In this document: positions 37,505 through 46,580 of the stretch, in pieces
Layout of the letters: each line of letters begins with the position of its first letter
How positions within the stretch are numbered: the stretch's first letter is position 1
Assembly (NCBI RefSeq): GCF_001676725.1
Contig: NZ_CP016172.1
Span: forward strand, 1-64,000
Direction: 5' to 3'
Source: Bordetella flabilis
GTDB taxonomy: Bacteria; Pseudomonadota; Gammaproteobacteria; Burkholderiales; Burkholderiaceae_B
DNA: 64,000 nt
Position numbers and translations under genes: made by a program
Notes under the pieces: model-generated
What the model was told of the DNA's origin: nothing
Seen by the model: only the letters and a program-made list of their open reading frames with translations
The model's database searches: none

Positions 37505-38800
37505 TCAGCCGGCCTGGCCGGGCCCCGGTACCGGCCCCAGCACCGACGTGGCGAAACGCGCGGCGGCCAGCAGCCGCGTGTCCTGGCCGTAGGGGCCGAC
37601 CAATTGCGCGCCCAGCGGCAGCCCGCCCGGCCCGATGTCCAGCGGGAAGGACACGCAGGGCAGGTGCAGCAATGTCCAGATCGCGCCGTAGCGAGGCGAG
37701 CCCGAATAGTCGTGGCCGGCCTCGGCTTCGCCCTCGGCCGCCGGGTACAGCAGCACATCGCAGGAGTCGAAAAGGGCGCGGGCGCGGGCCCGCATCTGCG
37801 CCACGTGTTGCAGCGTGGCGGTGTATTCGTCCAGGCCGATGTCGGCGCCGGCACGCAGGCGAGCCTGCAGACGCGGGCTGAGCAGCGCTTCGTTGGACAG
37901 GCGTTCCTGTGCCAATGCCTGGCGCGCCTCGAAGGCGAACAGGCGCAGCTGCATGGATTCCAGGGCCTCGAATTCCGCGGGCAGCCAGAAGCGGCTGACC
38001 TGGGCGCCTGCCCTTTCCAGGCGGGCGGCGGCCTGATCGATGGCGGCGATCGTCGACGCATGCGCGTAGTCCCACTGGCGCGACAGGCAGACGCCGATGC
38101 GCGGTCGCAGCGCAGTGCCCGCCATGACGTCATGCGCGCCGTGCAGGCCCAGCGTAAAAAACGCGGCGTCCGCGACATCGCGGGTGATGACGCCGACCGT
38201 GTCCTGGGAGGGACTCAGCGCCTTCATGCCGGCGCTTGCGATCAGGCCGAAGCTGGGCTTGTAACCCACCACGCCGCAGTAGATGGCGGGGCGGACGATG
38301 GAGCCGGTGGTCTGCGTACCGAAGGCCACCGGCACCATATAGTCGGCCACGGCCGCGGCCGATCCGCTGGAAGAGCCTCCCGGTGTGTGGGTCACCCGCA
38401 AGGGGTTGACTGCCTTGCTGGGTGTCTGGGTGGCGAACTCCCCGGTCGCCACCTTGCCGACCAGTACGCCGCCGCGGTGACGCGCCAGCGCGACGCAGCC
38501 GGCGTCCGTCGCGGGACGATGTCCGCGGTAGATCGGCGACCCGTACTCGGTGGGGTAGTCGACGGTATCGAAGATGTCCTTGGCCGCGAACGGGATGCCG
38601 CGCAACGGGCCGGTGGCGGCCTCGGCCTGGCGCGCGCCCGCCAGCGCCAGGGCGGGATCACAGGCCACGAAGGCCCGTACTTCGTCATTGCGTTCGGCGA
38701 TCCGGTCCAGGCAAGCCTGCACGATGGCGGTGGACGTGGCGTCGCCTCGTTCGATGGCGGCGGCGGCTTCCCACGCGGTCAGATGATTCAGAGGTTTCAC
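37505..38800 (-). CDS. Amidase signature family hydrolase
   Basis: This 431-residue enzyme has the Ser-cisSer-Lys triad: Lys74 in PFAAKDIFD, cis-Ser in GGSSSGSAAA (143-145) and nucleophile Ser167 in GTQTTGSIVRPA. It is predicted to hydrolyse an amide to acid and ammonia in the cytoplasm. I place the start at GTG 38800 (MKPLNHLTAWEAA), behind GGAA at the right distance. A frame-extending GTG at 38854 would add unconserved residues. It heads the operon that encodes an ABC importer and a deacetylase-family protein, and diverges from a LysR gene. Confidence 0.9.
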   Translation of the reverse strand: MKPLNHLTAWEAAAAIERGDATSTAIVQACLDRIAERNDEVRAFVACDPALALAGARQAEAATGPLRGIPFAAKDIFDTVDYPTEYGSPIYRGHRPATDAGCVALARHRGGVLVGKVATGEFATQTPSKAVNPLRVTHTPGGSSSGSAAAVADYMVPVAFGTQTTGSIVRPAIYCGVVGYKPSFGLIASAGMKALSPSQDTVGVITRDVADAAFFTLGLHGAHDVMAGTALRPRIGVCLSRQWDYAHASTIAAIDQAAARLERAGAQVSRFWLPAEFEALESMQLRLFAFEARQALAQERLSNEALLSPRLQARLRAGADIGLDEYTATLQHVAQMRARARALFDSCDVLLYPAAEGEAEAGHDYSGSPRYGAIWTLLHLPCVSFPLDIGPGGLPLGAQLVGPYGQDTRLLAAARFATSVLGPVPGPGQAG

Positions 38801-38875
38801 GACAACGTTCCGTGGAGAATGTGCCTTCGGTGGGGCGGAAGCGCCCGGGCACACGGACTACTTTATGGACCGTGC

Positions 38876-38895
38876 ATTGATATGTCTAATACAAT
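38876..38895. promoter_or_regulatory. Candidate LysR site in the amidase/LysR intergenic region
   Basis: ATTG and CAAT arms separated by 12 AT-rich bases lie midway in the 143-bp divergent region. A second similar block (CCTAATAG) lies nearer the LysR gene. The match to the LysR rule is weak beyond the arms. Confidence 0.3.
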
Positions 38896-38943
38896 CTTCC
38901 CGCATTACTAAGACGAAGATCGACCTAATAGTCCGGGAAAACG

Positions 38944-39834
38944 ATGCCCCTGCTGTCACGTGCCGTGCGCGCGTTTGTTGCGGTTGCCGAGGAACTGCAT
39001 TTCGGGCGCGCGGCCATCCGGCTCAACATCAGCCAGCCGCCCTTGAGCCAATTGATACGCCAGTTCGAGGCCCATGTCGGCACGGAACTGTTCGTGCGTT
39101 CGACGCGTTCCGTGCGGTTGACACAGGCCGGCGAAGTGCTGCTGCACCGCGCGCGCCGCCTGGTCGAGGACAACGAATCCATCCTGCGCGCCGTGCGCCG
39201 CGCCGGCAGCGGCGACGCCGGGCGGCTCGCGGTGGGGTTTGTCAGTACGGCCGCGTACCGGGTGCTGCCGGGCGCGCTGTCGCGTTACCGCGCCAAGTAT
39301 CCCGACGTGGAATTGATGCTGTTCGAGGAATTGACCAATGTCCTGACGGACAAGCTGATGGCCGGCACCATCGACCTGGCCATATTTCGCCGCTTGCCGC
39401 GCGCCATCGAGCCGGAACTGGTTTTCGAGCGGGTGCATCGGGAGAAGCTGGTTCTGGCCATGCCGGCCGACCATCCCTGCGCCCAACTGCCACAGGTGCC
39501 GATGGCAAGCCTGGATGGCCAGCCGCTGGTGGGCTTTCACCAGGAGGCGTCCTCGTACTTCAACGCCATACAGATGCGCCTGTTCCGCGACCACAATGTG
39601 CGGCCGCGCATCGTCTATGAAAGCGTGCTGCCGACCCTGCTGGCCCTGGTCGAAGGCGGCATGGGCGTGGCCCTGGTACCGGAATCCGCAGCGGGGCTAC
39701 GAAGCTCCGGCGTGGCCTACCGTCCGCTGGCGGGCCTGCCCGGCGCTTTCGACGTAGACCTGTATTGCGCGCGCCGGCCCGATAACCTGAATCCGACGGC
39801 GCAGGCGTTTGCGCGCATCCTGCAACAGGCCTAG
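38944..39834 (+). CDS. LysR-family transcriptional regulator
   Basis: This 296-residue protein has the winged HTH at residues 1-60 (LRAFVAVAEELHFGRAAIRLNISQPPLSQLIRQFE, cited by position 8-42). The effector domain has LAVGFVSTAAYRVLPGALSRYRAKYPDVELMLFEE. The HTH closely follows the CbnR/BenM-like LysR pattern for aromatic or organic-acid operons. It diverges from the amidase-transporter operon and is its likely regulator. The effector is unknown. Confidence 0.93.
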   Translation: MPLLSRAVRAFVAVAEELHFGRAAIRLNISQPPLSQLIRQFEAHVGTELFVRSTRSVRLTQAGEVLLHRARRLVEDNESILRAVRRAGSGDAGRLAVGFVSTAAYRVLPGALSRYRAKYPDVELMLFEELTNVLTDKLMAGTIDLAIFRRLPRAIEPELVFERVHREKLVLAMPADHPCAQLPQVPMASLDGQPLVGFHQEASSYFNAIQMRLFRDHNVRPRIVYESVLPTLLALVEGGMGVALVPESAAGLRSSGVAYRPLAGLPGAFDVDLYCARRPDNLNPTAQAFARILQQA

Positions 39835-39865
39835 CGCGGTCCGATTGCGGGGCCGCTTCGCCGGC

Positions 39866-40819
39866 TCAGGAACCGGCGGGCACCGCGCCTCGGGTATTCA
39901 CGTACAGGGCGTACAGCGACTTGCCCGCCGCCATGAAGAGCCGGTTGCGATGTAGTCCGCCGAAGCACAGGTTGGCGCAACGCTCGGGCAGGTGGATGTG
40001 GCCGATGCGCGTGCCGTCCGGGGCGAACACCACCACGCCGTCCAGTGCTTCCGATCCCATGCCCCAGCCGCACCACAGGTTGCCGTCGACGTCGCAGCGT
40101 ATGCCGTCCGAGGTGCCGGGTCCGCAGTCGATGAAGGTGCGGCCTTCGCCCAGGCTGCGGCCATCGGCGGCCACCTTGTGGACGGTGATCAGGCGATGGG
40201 GCGTGGCGCGCGATTCGACCAGGTACAGGAGCCGCTCGTCCGGCGAGAAGCACAGTCCGTTGGGGCCATCGGCGTGGTCATGGACCACGACCAGCTCGCC
40301 GGACCCTGGATCGAGGCGATAGACGCAGGCCGGCAATTCCTGCGCGGCGGGCTTTCCCTCGTACCAGCCGCCCAGGCCGAACGGCGGGTCGGTGAACCAG
40401 ATCGAGCCATCCGACTTCACCACCACATCGTTGGGCGAGTTCAGCCGCTTGCCTTCGTAGCGGTCCGCCAGCACGGTGATGCTGCCATCGTATTCGGTAC
40501 GCGTGATGCAGCGCCCTTCGTGCGAGCAGGTGACCAGCCGCCCTTGCAGGTCGCGTGTATTGCCGTTGGCGTTGCGCGACGGCTGGCGGAACACGCTGAA
40601 TGTCCCGGTCGCCTCATCCCAGCGCATGATGCGATCGTTCGGGATATCGCTGACCAGCAGATACCGGCCGTCGCCGAACCACACCGGCCCTTCCGCCCAG
40701 CGCATGCCGTCGCCCAGTTTTTCGACGGCGGCGTTGAAGTGCACATAGCGGGAAAAGCGCGGATCGATGATTTCGATGCGCGGATCGGGATAGCGTTCAC
40801 TGGGTTGCCACACGGCCAT
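39866..40819 (-). CDS. SMP-30/gluconolactonase family protein
   Basis: This 317-residue six-bladed propeller protein shows the metal-site motifs EGPVWFGDGRYLLVSDIPN (Glu), NSPNDVVVKSDGSIWFTDPPFG (Asn) and ADGPNGLCFSPDERLLYLVES (Asp region). Family members hydrolyse sugar lactones to aldonic acids using Ca or Zn. ATG 40819 is preferred; the TTG at 40828 three codons earlier is the alternative. It overlaps the LivF-like gene by 23 bases, so it belongs to the sugar-acid-type operon that also encodes two enolase-superfamily enzymes. Confidence 0.9.
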   Translation of the reverse strand: MAVWQPSERYPDPRIEIIDPRFSRYVHFNAAVEKLGDGMRWAEGPVWFGDGRYLLVSDIPNDRIMRWDEATGTFSVFRQPSRNANGNTRDLQGRLVTCSHEGRCITRTEYDGSITVLADRYEGKRLNSPNDVVVKSDGSIWFTDPPFGLGGWYEGKPAAQELPACVYRLDPGSGELVVVHDHADGPNGLCFSPDERLLYLVESRATPHRLITVHKVAADGRSLGEGRTFIDCGPGTSDGIRCDVDGNLWCGWGMGSEALDGVVVFAPDGTRIGHIHLPERCANLCFGGLHRNRLFMAAGKSLYALYVNTRGAVPAGS

Positions 40820-41558
40820 GGTCTCCAAAATATGCCCGCTCCAGGCGTGCGGCCAGGTCGGCTTCCCGCGTGCTGGCCTGCATGGCGATACGGCCCTGCG
40901 CCAGCGCGTACACGCGGTCGGCCAGCGCCAGGGCCTTTTCCACCAGTTGCTCGACCAGCACGATGGCGGTGCCCTGCTCGCGCAACTGCCGCGCGACCGT
41001 CAACACGCGGTCCACCAGCACAGGCGACAAGCCGGCGGACGGTTCGTCGAGTATGAGCAGGCGGGGCCGTTTGACCAACCCCTGCGCGACAACCAGCATC
41101 TGCTGCTGGCCACCGCTGAGGGCGCCGGCGCGATCATGGCGCTTGGCCGCGATCTCCGGGAAAAAGTGCAGCGCTTCCTCGATCCGCATGCGCCGTTCTG
41201 CTCGCGGCACATCGTAGCCGGCCAACATCAGGTTGTCGATGACGCTCTGCTGCGTGAAGACGCGGTGCCCTTCGATGACATGCACCAGCCCCGCGCGCGC
41301 GGCGTCGCGTGGGTTGGCGCGGCTGAGGTCGGTGCCGCCGAACGCCACGCTGCCTGCCGTCAAAGGCAGCAGGCCGGAGATCGCCCGCATCAGGGTGCTC
41401 TTGCCCGCGCCATTGGGGCCCAGGATCGCGACGATCTCGCGCGCGCCCACGTCCAGGTCGATCCCGTGCAGGATGCCGATCTTGCCGTAGCCCGCATCCA
41501 GGCCCCTTACGGACAGCAAGGAGGCCGCCGAATTCACGTCATCCGCCGAGGTATGCAC
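40797..41558 (-). CDS. Branched-chain-type ABC transporter ATP-binding protein (LivF-like)
   Basis: This 253-residue ATPase has Walker A GPNGAGKST, signature LSGGQQQML and Walker B LLILDEPSAGL, all canonical. The start is GTG 41558 behind a strong AGGAGGTGG and overlaps the fused permease-ATPase gene by 20 bases. It provides the canonical ATP site beside the degenerate signature of the fused partner. The operon's enzymes suggest a sugar acid or lactone as the transported ligand. Confidence 0.93.
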   Translation of the reverse strand: MHTSADDVNSAASLLSVRGLDAGYGKIGILHGIDLDVGAREIVAILGPNGAGKSTLMRAISGLLPLTAGSVAFGGTDLSRANPRDAARAGLVHVIEGHRVFTQQSVIDNLMLAGYDVPRAERRMRIEEALHFFPEIAAKRHDRAGALSGGQQQMLVVAQGLVKRPRLLILDEPSAGLSPVLVDRVLTVARQLREQGTAIVLVEQLVEKALALADRVYALAQGRIAMQASTREADLAARLERAYFGDHGRVATQ

Positions 41559-43368
41559 TGACCACCTCCTTGTGTTCGCGCACCTGCGCCGGCGTGCCGT
41601 CGGCCAGGACGCGGCCCAGGTTCAGGACCGTCACGTGGTCGCAGATATCGAAGATCAGGTCGGCGTGGTGCTCCACCAGAAGCACGCCGGTGCCGTGCCG
41701 GCTGATGTGCTGGATAAGGTCGCCCAGGCGGCGGATCTCTTCCGCCGCCAGTCCCGCGGCCGGTTCGTCCAGCAGCAGAAAGGCCGGACGCAGCACCAGC
41801 GCGCGGGCGATCTCCAGGAAGCGCAGTTCGCTGTGTTGCAGGCGATCGGCGCGCACGTCGGCCAGCGCGGCCAACCCCACGGTCTGCAAGGCGTGGCGCG
41901 CGGCCGCATCCAGGGCGGCCTCGTCCCGGCCATGGCGCGGCAGGCGCAGCAGCGTTTCGATAAAAGAAGCCCGGCCCTGCAGGGTGCCGCCGATCATGAC
42001 GTTCTGCAGCACCGACGCTTCGCCTATGATGCGCGGCGTCTGGTAGGTGCGGGCAATGCCGCGCGGGGCGCGCTGCAGCGGCTTGCCCATAGGCAGCGGC
42101 TGGCCGTCCAGGGACAGCGTGCCGGCCTCCGGTGTGCAGTACCCGGAGATGACGTTCAGCGTCGTGGTCTTGCCGCTGCCGTTCGGACCGATCAGGCCAT
42201 GCACCTGTCCCGGCGCGATGGACAGGCTCAGGCCGTCGATGGCTCGCACGCCGCCAAAGCTCAATACGATGTCACGCAGCGCGATGCCGGTGCCCGTGGG
42301 GGGGGCGACCAGCAACTGCGCCAGTGGCCCGGGGTTGGGCACGATCGCGCGGTTCGCAGGCAGGGGGCGGCGGCTGCGGAAGTCCAGCAGGGCCGCGATA
42401 CCGCCCGGCGCCGCCAGCACGATGATCAGCAACATCAGCGCGTACAGGAAGTTGGACCATGCGGCCAGCGGCGCGGCGATCTCCGGCAGCACGGTCAGGA
42501 TCACCGTGCCGAGCAAGGGACCGAGTATGGAGCCGCGCCCGCCGATCAGAATGGAGATGAAGAACAGCACCGACAATTCGAAGGTGAATGCGTCCGGAGT
42601 GATATAGGTTTGCAGCGAGGCGAACAGGCCGCCGGCCACCGCCGCCAGCACACCGCTGAAGACGAACACGATGGAGAGCAGGCGCACCTTGGAGATCCCG
42701 CTCGCCTCGGCGGCGACCTCGGCGTCGCGCACGGCGATCAGGCCACGTCCGAAGCGGCTGCGCGCCACATTGGATGTCAGCGCGGTGCACACCACTGCCA
42801 CGGCCAGGCACAGGTAGTACAGGCCGAGTTCGCTGTCGAAGGGCGCGGGCAGCGCCGGGCCGGGCAGGCCGATTCCGCCGCCGGTGACGTTTTGCCAGGC
42901 CAGCGCGATCTGCGTCACGATGGTGGCGAAGCCCAGCGTCGCCATGGCGAAGTAGAACGTGCGCAGGCGCAGGGCGGGCAGGCCGACGATCAGGCCGAAG
43001 ACCCCGCCGCCTGCGCCGGCGCAGACCAGCGCCAGCAAGGGAGGCACGGCCGGCAGCACATTGCCCCCCGCGAGCACGCTGGTGATATACGCGCCCAGCG
43101 TCAGCAGGGCCACATAGCCGATCGCCAGTTGGCCGGCATAGCCGACAATGAGATTCAGGCCGGAGACCAGGATCCAATAGACGGCCGCGCGCGTCGCGAT
43201 CACTGTCCAGTAGGTATTGCCGGCCAAGGGCAGCAGCGCGGCGAGCGCGAAGATCGCCATGAAGGGCAGGACGTAGTGCCAGGTCGAGGCCGCGGCGCGC
43301 GGCAAGGCCGTGGGGCCGTGTGCCGGCGCCGCGATGCGCCCGTGCAGTTCGCTATCGGCTGCCATCAC
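41539..43368 (-). CDS. Fused ABC permease-ATPase (LivM-LivG-type)
   Basis: This 609-residue protein joins a LivM-like permease (about residues 1-330; GYAGQLAIGYVALLTLGAY is the signature loop) to a LivG-like ATPase (about 355-609). The ATPase has Walker A GPNGSGKTT and Walker B FLLLDEPAAGL. Its signature motif reads LQHSELRFLEIARAL, unlike the usual LSYGEQRRLEIA, so one ATP site may be weak. Such fusions occur in this importer family. It overlaps the LivH-like gene by 4 bases and the LivF-like gene by 20. Confidence 0.92.
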   Translation of the reverse strand: MMAADSELHGRIAAPAHGPTALPRAAASTWHYVLPFMAIFALAALLPLAGNTYWTVIATRAAVYWILVSGLNLIVGYAGQLAIGYVALLTLGAYITSVLAGGNVLPAVPPLLALVCAGAGGGVFGLIVGLPALRLRTFYFAMATLGFATIVTQIALAWQNVTGGGIGLPGPALPAPFDSELGLYYLCLAVAVVCTALTSNVARSRFGRGLIAVRDAEVAAEASGISKVRLLSIVFVFSGVLAAVAGGLFASLQTYITPDAFTFELSVLFFISILIGGRGSILGPLLGTVILTVLPEIAAPLAAWSNFLYALMLLIIVLAAPGGIAALLDFRSRRPLPANRAIVPNPGPLAQLLVAPPTGTGIALRDIVLSFGGVRAIDGLSLSIAPGQVHGLIGPNGSGKTTTLNVISGYCTPEAGTLSLDGQPLPMGKPLQRAPRGIARTYQTPRIIGEASVLQNVMIGGTLQGRASFIETLLRLPRHGRDEAALDAAARHALQTVGLAALADVRADRLQHSELRFLEIARALVLRPAFLLLDEPAAGLAAEEIRRLGDLIQHISRHGTGVLLVEHHADLIFDICDHVTVLNLGRVLADGTPAQVREHKEVVSAYLGG

Positions 43369-44222
43369 ACTCTCCGCGCGGTGGATGTGCCGAACAGGCC
43401 CTGCGGCACCGCCAGCAGGACCACGATGAACAGCACGAAGACCGCGATCGACGCGAATACGCCGCCCACGGTGAAATTCGCGGCCTGCTGGAAAAGCCCG
43501 AGGGCGAGGCCGCCGACCAGGGCGCCGCGGTTGTTGCCCAGGCCGCCCAGCGCGACCGGCACGAATCCGTAGAAATTCAGCAGCGTGCCATTGGCGAAGA
43601 AGGCCAGCATCAACTGTCCGCTCGCAAAGCCCGCGATGCCGCCGATGACGGCGGCCAACGCGTAGCTCCAGACCCGCAGGCGGCGTTCGGGCAGGCCCAG
43701 GGCGCGCGCTGCGAAGTTATCCTCGGCCACGGCCAGGAAAGCCATGCCGACCAGCGTGCGGCGATAGAGGTATTCCAGGCCCAGCACCACCAGCGCGCAA
43801 GCAATTACCGGCAACCAGAATTTTTCATCCCAGATGCCGGCGCCCAGGCCGAACAGGCGTGGAAAAGGTTGCGGTTCGGTGCCCCATTCGATTGCCGTGA
43901 CCTGTTGGATCATCAGCGCCAGCGCCAGCGTGGACAATACGTACAGGTGCTGGTCCAGGCTCTTGAGCACCGGCCGCACGGCGACGAACTCGGTCACGAT
44001 TCCCACCACCGCGCAGGCCGCCAGGGTCGCGACAAAGCCGAGCAGCGGCGGCAGGCCCAGCTTGAGTATGAACAGCGAGCCGAGCACGCCGCCGAGCATG
44101 CCCAGCTGTCCCGCGGTGAAGCTCATCACGCGCGAGGTCGCGAACATGGTGTTGTAGGTGATGCCGATGAGCGCGTAGACCGCGCCCATGGCCAGGCCGG
44201 ATGCGATGATGGAACCAAGCAT
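43365..44222 (-). CDS. Branched-chain-type ABC transporter permease (LivH-like)
   Basis: This 285-residue membrane protein has about eight helices with the LivH motifs GLAMGAVYALIGITYNTMFATSRVMSFTAGQLGMLGG by position 8-44 and EDNFAARALGLPERRLR in the coupling region. ATG 44222 (MLGSIIASG) is preferred over the in-frame start at 44273. It lies 16 bases after the binding-protein gene and overlaps the fused partner by 4 bases, which implies translational coupling. Confidence 0.92.
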   Translation of the reverse strand: MLGSIIASGLAMGAVYALIGITYNTMFATSRVMSFTAGQLGMLGGVLGSLFILKLGLPPLLGFVATLAACAVVGIVTEFVAVRPVLKSLDQHLYVLSTLALALMIQQVTAIEWGTEPQPFPRLFGLGAGIWDEKFWLPVIACALVVLGLEYLYRRTLVGMAFLAVAEDNFAARALGLPERRLRVWSYALAAVIGGIAGFASGQLMLAFFANGTLLNFYGFVPVALGGLGNNRGALVGGLALGLFQQAANFTVGGVFASIAVFVLFIVVLLAVPQGLFGTSTARRV

Positions 44223-44238
44223 CGTTGCGCTCCCAGGT

Positions 44239-45429
44239 TCAGGCGTAGCCGGGCGCGAGCGCGAAGGTGCCATGGCGGGCCGAATTGGCCGCCGACATGA
44301 CCACGTCGGCGGTGGGATAGCCGTCGTGCTGCGTCGGGGAATACCGGTAATCGCCGAAGTATCCGGGATAGGGGTTCAGCGTATTCCAGTAGGCGATGAT
44401 TTCCTTGGGCGCCGCGCCGCTTTCCTGCACCGCGCGGGCCACCATCGATATCGCGTCGTAGCCCGCGGTAACCCACCAGAACAGCGTGTCGTCCAGCTTG
44501 ACCTTGCCCTGGACCTTGTCGACGAATTCCTGGGAGCGGGCGGGCAGCTTGCCGCTGGCGTCATAGCTGCAGCTCTTGTAGCCGACCGCATAGACCTTGT
44601 CCCAGTTCTGCGGCTTGGCCAGCAGGCCGCGGATTTCGCCCGACGCCATGGACGGGTGGCCGGCGAAGATCACGTCCCAGTTCATTTCGGCGCGGGCATT
44701 GAACAGGCGTGCCTCCATCCCGGTCGATACGCTCCAGATGACGATGACCTGCGCCCCGGCGTTGCGCGCGCGTGTCATGTCCGGAGTCATGTCGGGCTGC
44801 GTCGCGTCGATATTGTTGCTGTAGACCACTTCCGCGCCGTCTTTCTTGAAGTTGGCGACGCAGGTCTTGACCGCGCTGACGCCGTAGCCCGTGGTGTCGC
44901 CGATCACGGCGATCTTGTTGACCTTCAGCACCTTGAGGCAATAGTTGCGTACGGCGTCGTCCCACTGTGCATTGGAGGGCGCGATGCGAAAGGCGTTCGG
45001 AAATTTTTTCGGATCGATCAGGCTGTCGATGACGCAGGGATGGATGTTGGGAATGCCCGCGCGCGCCATGATCGGTGTGACGGCCAGCGATTCGCCGGAA
45101 TTGGTGGGGCCCCAGATGGCATGGACTTTCTGGGAGTTGATCATCTCCTGCGTGGCATTGACCGCCTTGGTGGGGTCGCCCTGGGTGTCTCGCGTGATGA
45201 TCTCGATCTTGCGGCCCTTGACGCCGCCCGCCGCGTTGAGCGCTTCCGCGGCGAAGTTGACGCCGCGATCGAAACCGACGCCCGGGGCGGAGCTCGGGCC
45301 CGTGAGCGCGGCCAGCCAGCCTATGCGCAGCGGCTCGCTGGCCGCGCGCGCCCAGCGCGGGGCGCCGATGGCCGACGCACCGAGCATTCCGGTGGTTGCA
45401 AGAACGAAATTCCGACGCGATAGAGGCAT
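44239..45429 (-). CDS. ABC transporter substrate-binding protein with Tat-type signal
   Basis: This 396-residue type 1 periplasmic-binding protein starts MPLSRRNFVLATTGMLGASAIGA, a twin-arginine signal (SRRNF), with cleavage near residue 30. The mature domain has LRIGWLAALTGPSSAPGVGFDRGVNFAAEALNAAGG by position 34-69 and IWGPTNSGESLAVTPI. Tat export is uncommon for this family and suggests folding or metal loading before export. AAGGAAAT precedes the ATG. It feeds the importer with the fused permease-ATPase. Confidence 0.92.
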   Translation of the reverse strand: MPLSRRNFVLATTGMLGASAIGAPRWARAASEPLRIGWLAALTGPSSAPGVGFDRGVNFAAEALNAAGGVKGRKIEIITRDTQGDPTKAVNATQEMINSQKVHAIWGPTNSGESLAVTPIMARAGIPNIHPCVIDSLIDPKKFPNAFRIAPSNAQWDDAVRNYCLKVLKVNKIAVIGDTTGYGVSAVKTCVANFKKDGAEVVYSNNIDATQPDMTPDMTRARNAGAQVIVIWSVSTGMEARLFNARAEMNWDVIFAGHPSMASGEIRGLLAKPQNWDKVYAVGYKSCSYDASGKLPARSQEFVDKVQGKVKLDDTLFWWVTAGYDAISMVARAVQESGAAPKEIIAYWNTLNPYPGYFGDYRYSPTQHDGYPTADVVMSAANSARHGTFALAPGYA

Positions 45430-45488
45430 GGTATTTCCTTGATAGAGCGGCCAGAGGCGTTGCAAAGGCGGTCGTGCGGGGCGCCCGG

Positions 45489-46580
45489 TCAGCGACGGGC
45501 GTTGTGCAATTCGGCGATGCGCCGGGCGTCGAAGGAGAAGCCCCATCCGGGCCGCTCGGGCACGACGGCGTCGCCATCGACGAATTCCAGCCGCTCGCGG
45601 TACAGCGACGAGAACCAGGGCATGTATTCCAGGTAGATGGCGTTGGCCAGGGCGCCCAGCACCTGGATGCTGGTTTCGGGGAACAGGTGGCTCGATACGG
45701 GAACGTCGTGGCTTTCGGCCATATGGCCGACACGCATAAATTCGCTGACGCCGCCGACCCGCTGCAAGTCGGGCATCAGTACGTCCGCGCTGCGCTGCGC
45801 CAGCATGCTGCGAAAGCCGTAGCGGGTGTACTCGGTTTCCCCGCTGGCGATGGGCGTGTCCAGCGCGGCGGCCACGCGGGCCACGCCTTCCAGGTCCCAA
45901 GCGGGCAGCGGTTCCTCGAACCAGGTCAGGTTGTGCGGTTCCAGCATGCGGCCCAGCCGGATCGCCTGTGCCTCGTTCAAGCCCTGGTTGGCATCGGCCA
46001 TCAGGCGGACGTCGGGGCCGATCGCTTCGCGCACGGCACGTACCCGATCGGCATCCTGGCGGGGGTCGGGCATGCCGAGCCGCATCTTCACGGCCTTGAA
46101 CCCAGAGGCCACCATGTCCTGCGCCTCGCGTGCCAGCGCATCGATATCGCGGTCCAGCCAAAGCCCGCCGCTGTGGTAGGCGGGCAGGCGGTCGCGCGCC
46201 CCGCCCAGCAAGCGGTACAGCGGCATGTCGGCGGCCTTGCCGGCGATATCCCACAGCGCTCCGTCGATGGCCGAGATGCCCATGACGGGCACGCCCTTGT
46301 GGCCGAAGAAATTGATGTCCTTCCAGGCTCGTGCCCAGAAGCCGGCGATGTGCCCGGCGTCGCGGCCCACCACCAGGTCGGCGAGCTCCTCCACCATGTG
46401 CTGCAGGACGCCGGTGCGCCGGTCGTTCAAGGTGAAGACCAGGTTCTCGCCGACGATGCCGTTGTCGGTGTAGGCGTATACCAGCACGACGCCGCAGCTG
46501 TGTATGGGGCCCAGCGCGCTTTGGATCGGCCGCTCCAGCGGCAGCGCGATGGCGCGGGTCTCCAGGCGTTCTATCTTCAT
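45489..46580 (-). CDS. Enolase-superfamily (mandelate racemase/muconate lactonizing) enzyme
   Basis: This 363-residue enzyme has the enolase-superfamily metal ligands in LMADANQGL (Asp), WFEEPLPAWD (Glu) and IASGETEYTR (Glu). The base Lys lies in FKAVKMRLG and the MR-group His in SSHLFPE. This pattern is typical of acid-sugar dehydratases such as galactonate or gluconate dehydratase. Its ATG overlaps the stop of the preceding enolase-superfamily gene by 4 bases. With the SMP-30 lactonase it suggests lactone opening followed by dehydration to a 2-keto-3-deoxy acid. Confidence 0.9.
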   Translation of the reverse strand: MKIERLETRAIALPLERPIQSALGPIHSCGVVLVYAYTDNGIVGENLVFTLNDRRTGVLQHMVEELADLVVGRDAGHIAGFWARAWKDINFFGHKGVPVMGISAIDGALWDIAGKAADMPLYRLLGGARDRLPAYHSGGLWLDRDIDALAREAQDMVASGFKAVKMRLGMPDPRQDADRVRAVREAIGPDVRLMADANQGLNEAQAIRLGRMLEPHNLTWFEEPLPAWDLEGVARVAAALDTPIASGETEYTRYGFRSMLAQRSADVLMPDLQRVGGVSEFMRVGHMAESHDVPVSSHLFPETSIQVLGALANAIYLEYMPWFSSLYRERLEFVDGDAVVPERPGWGFSFDARRIAELHNARR

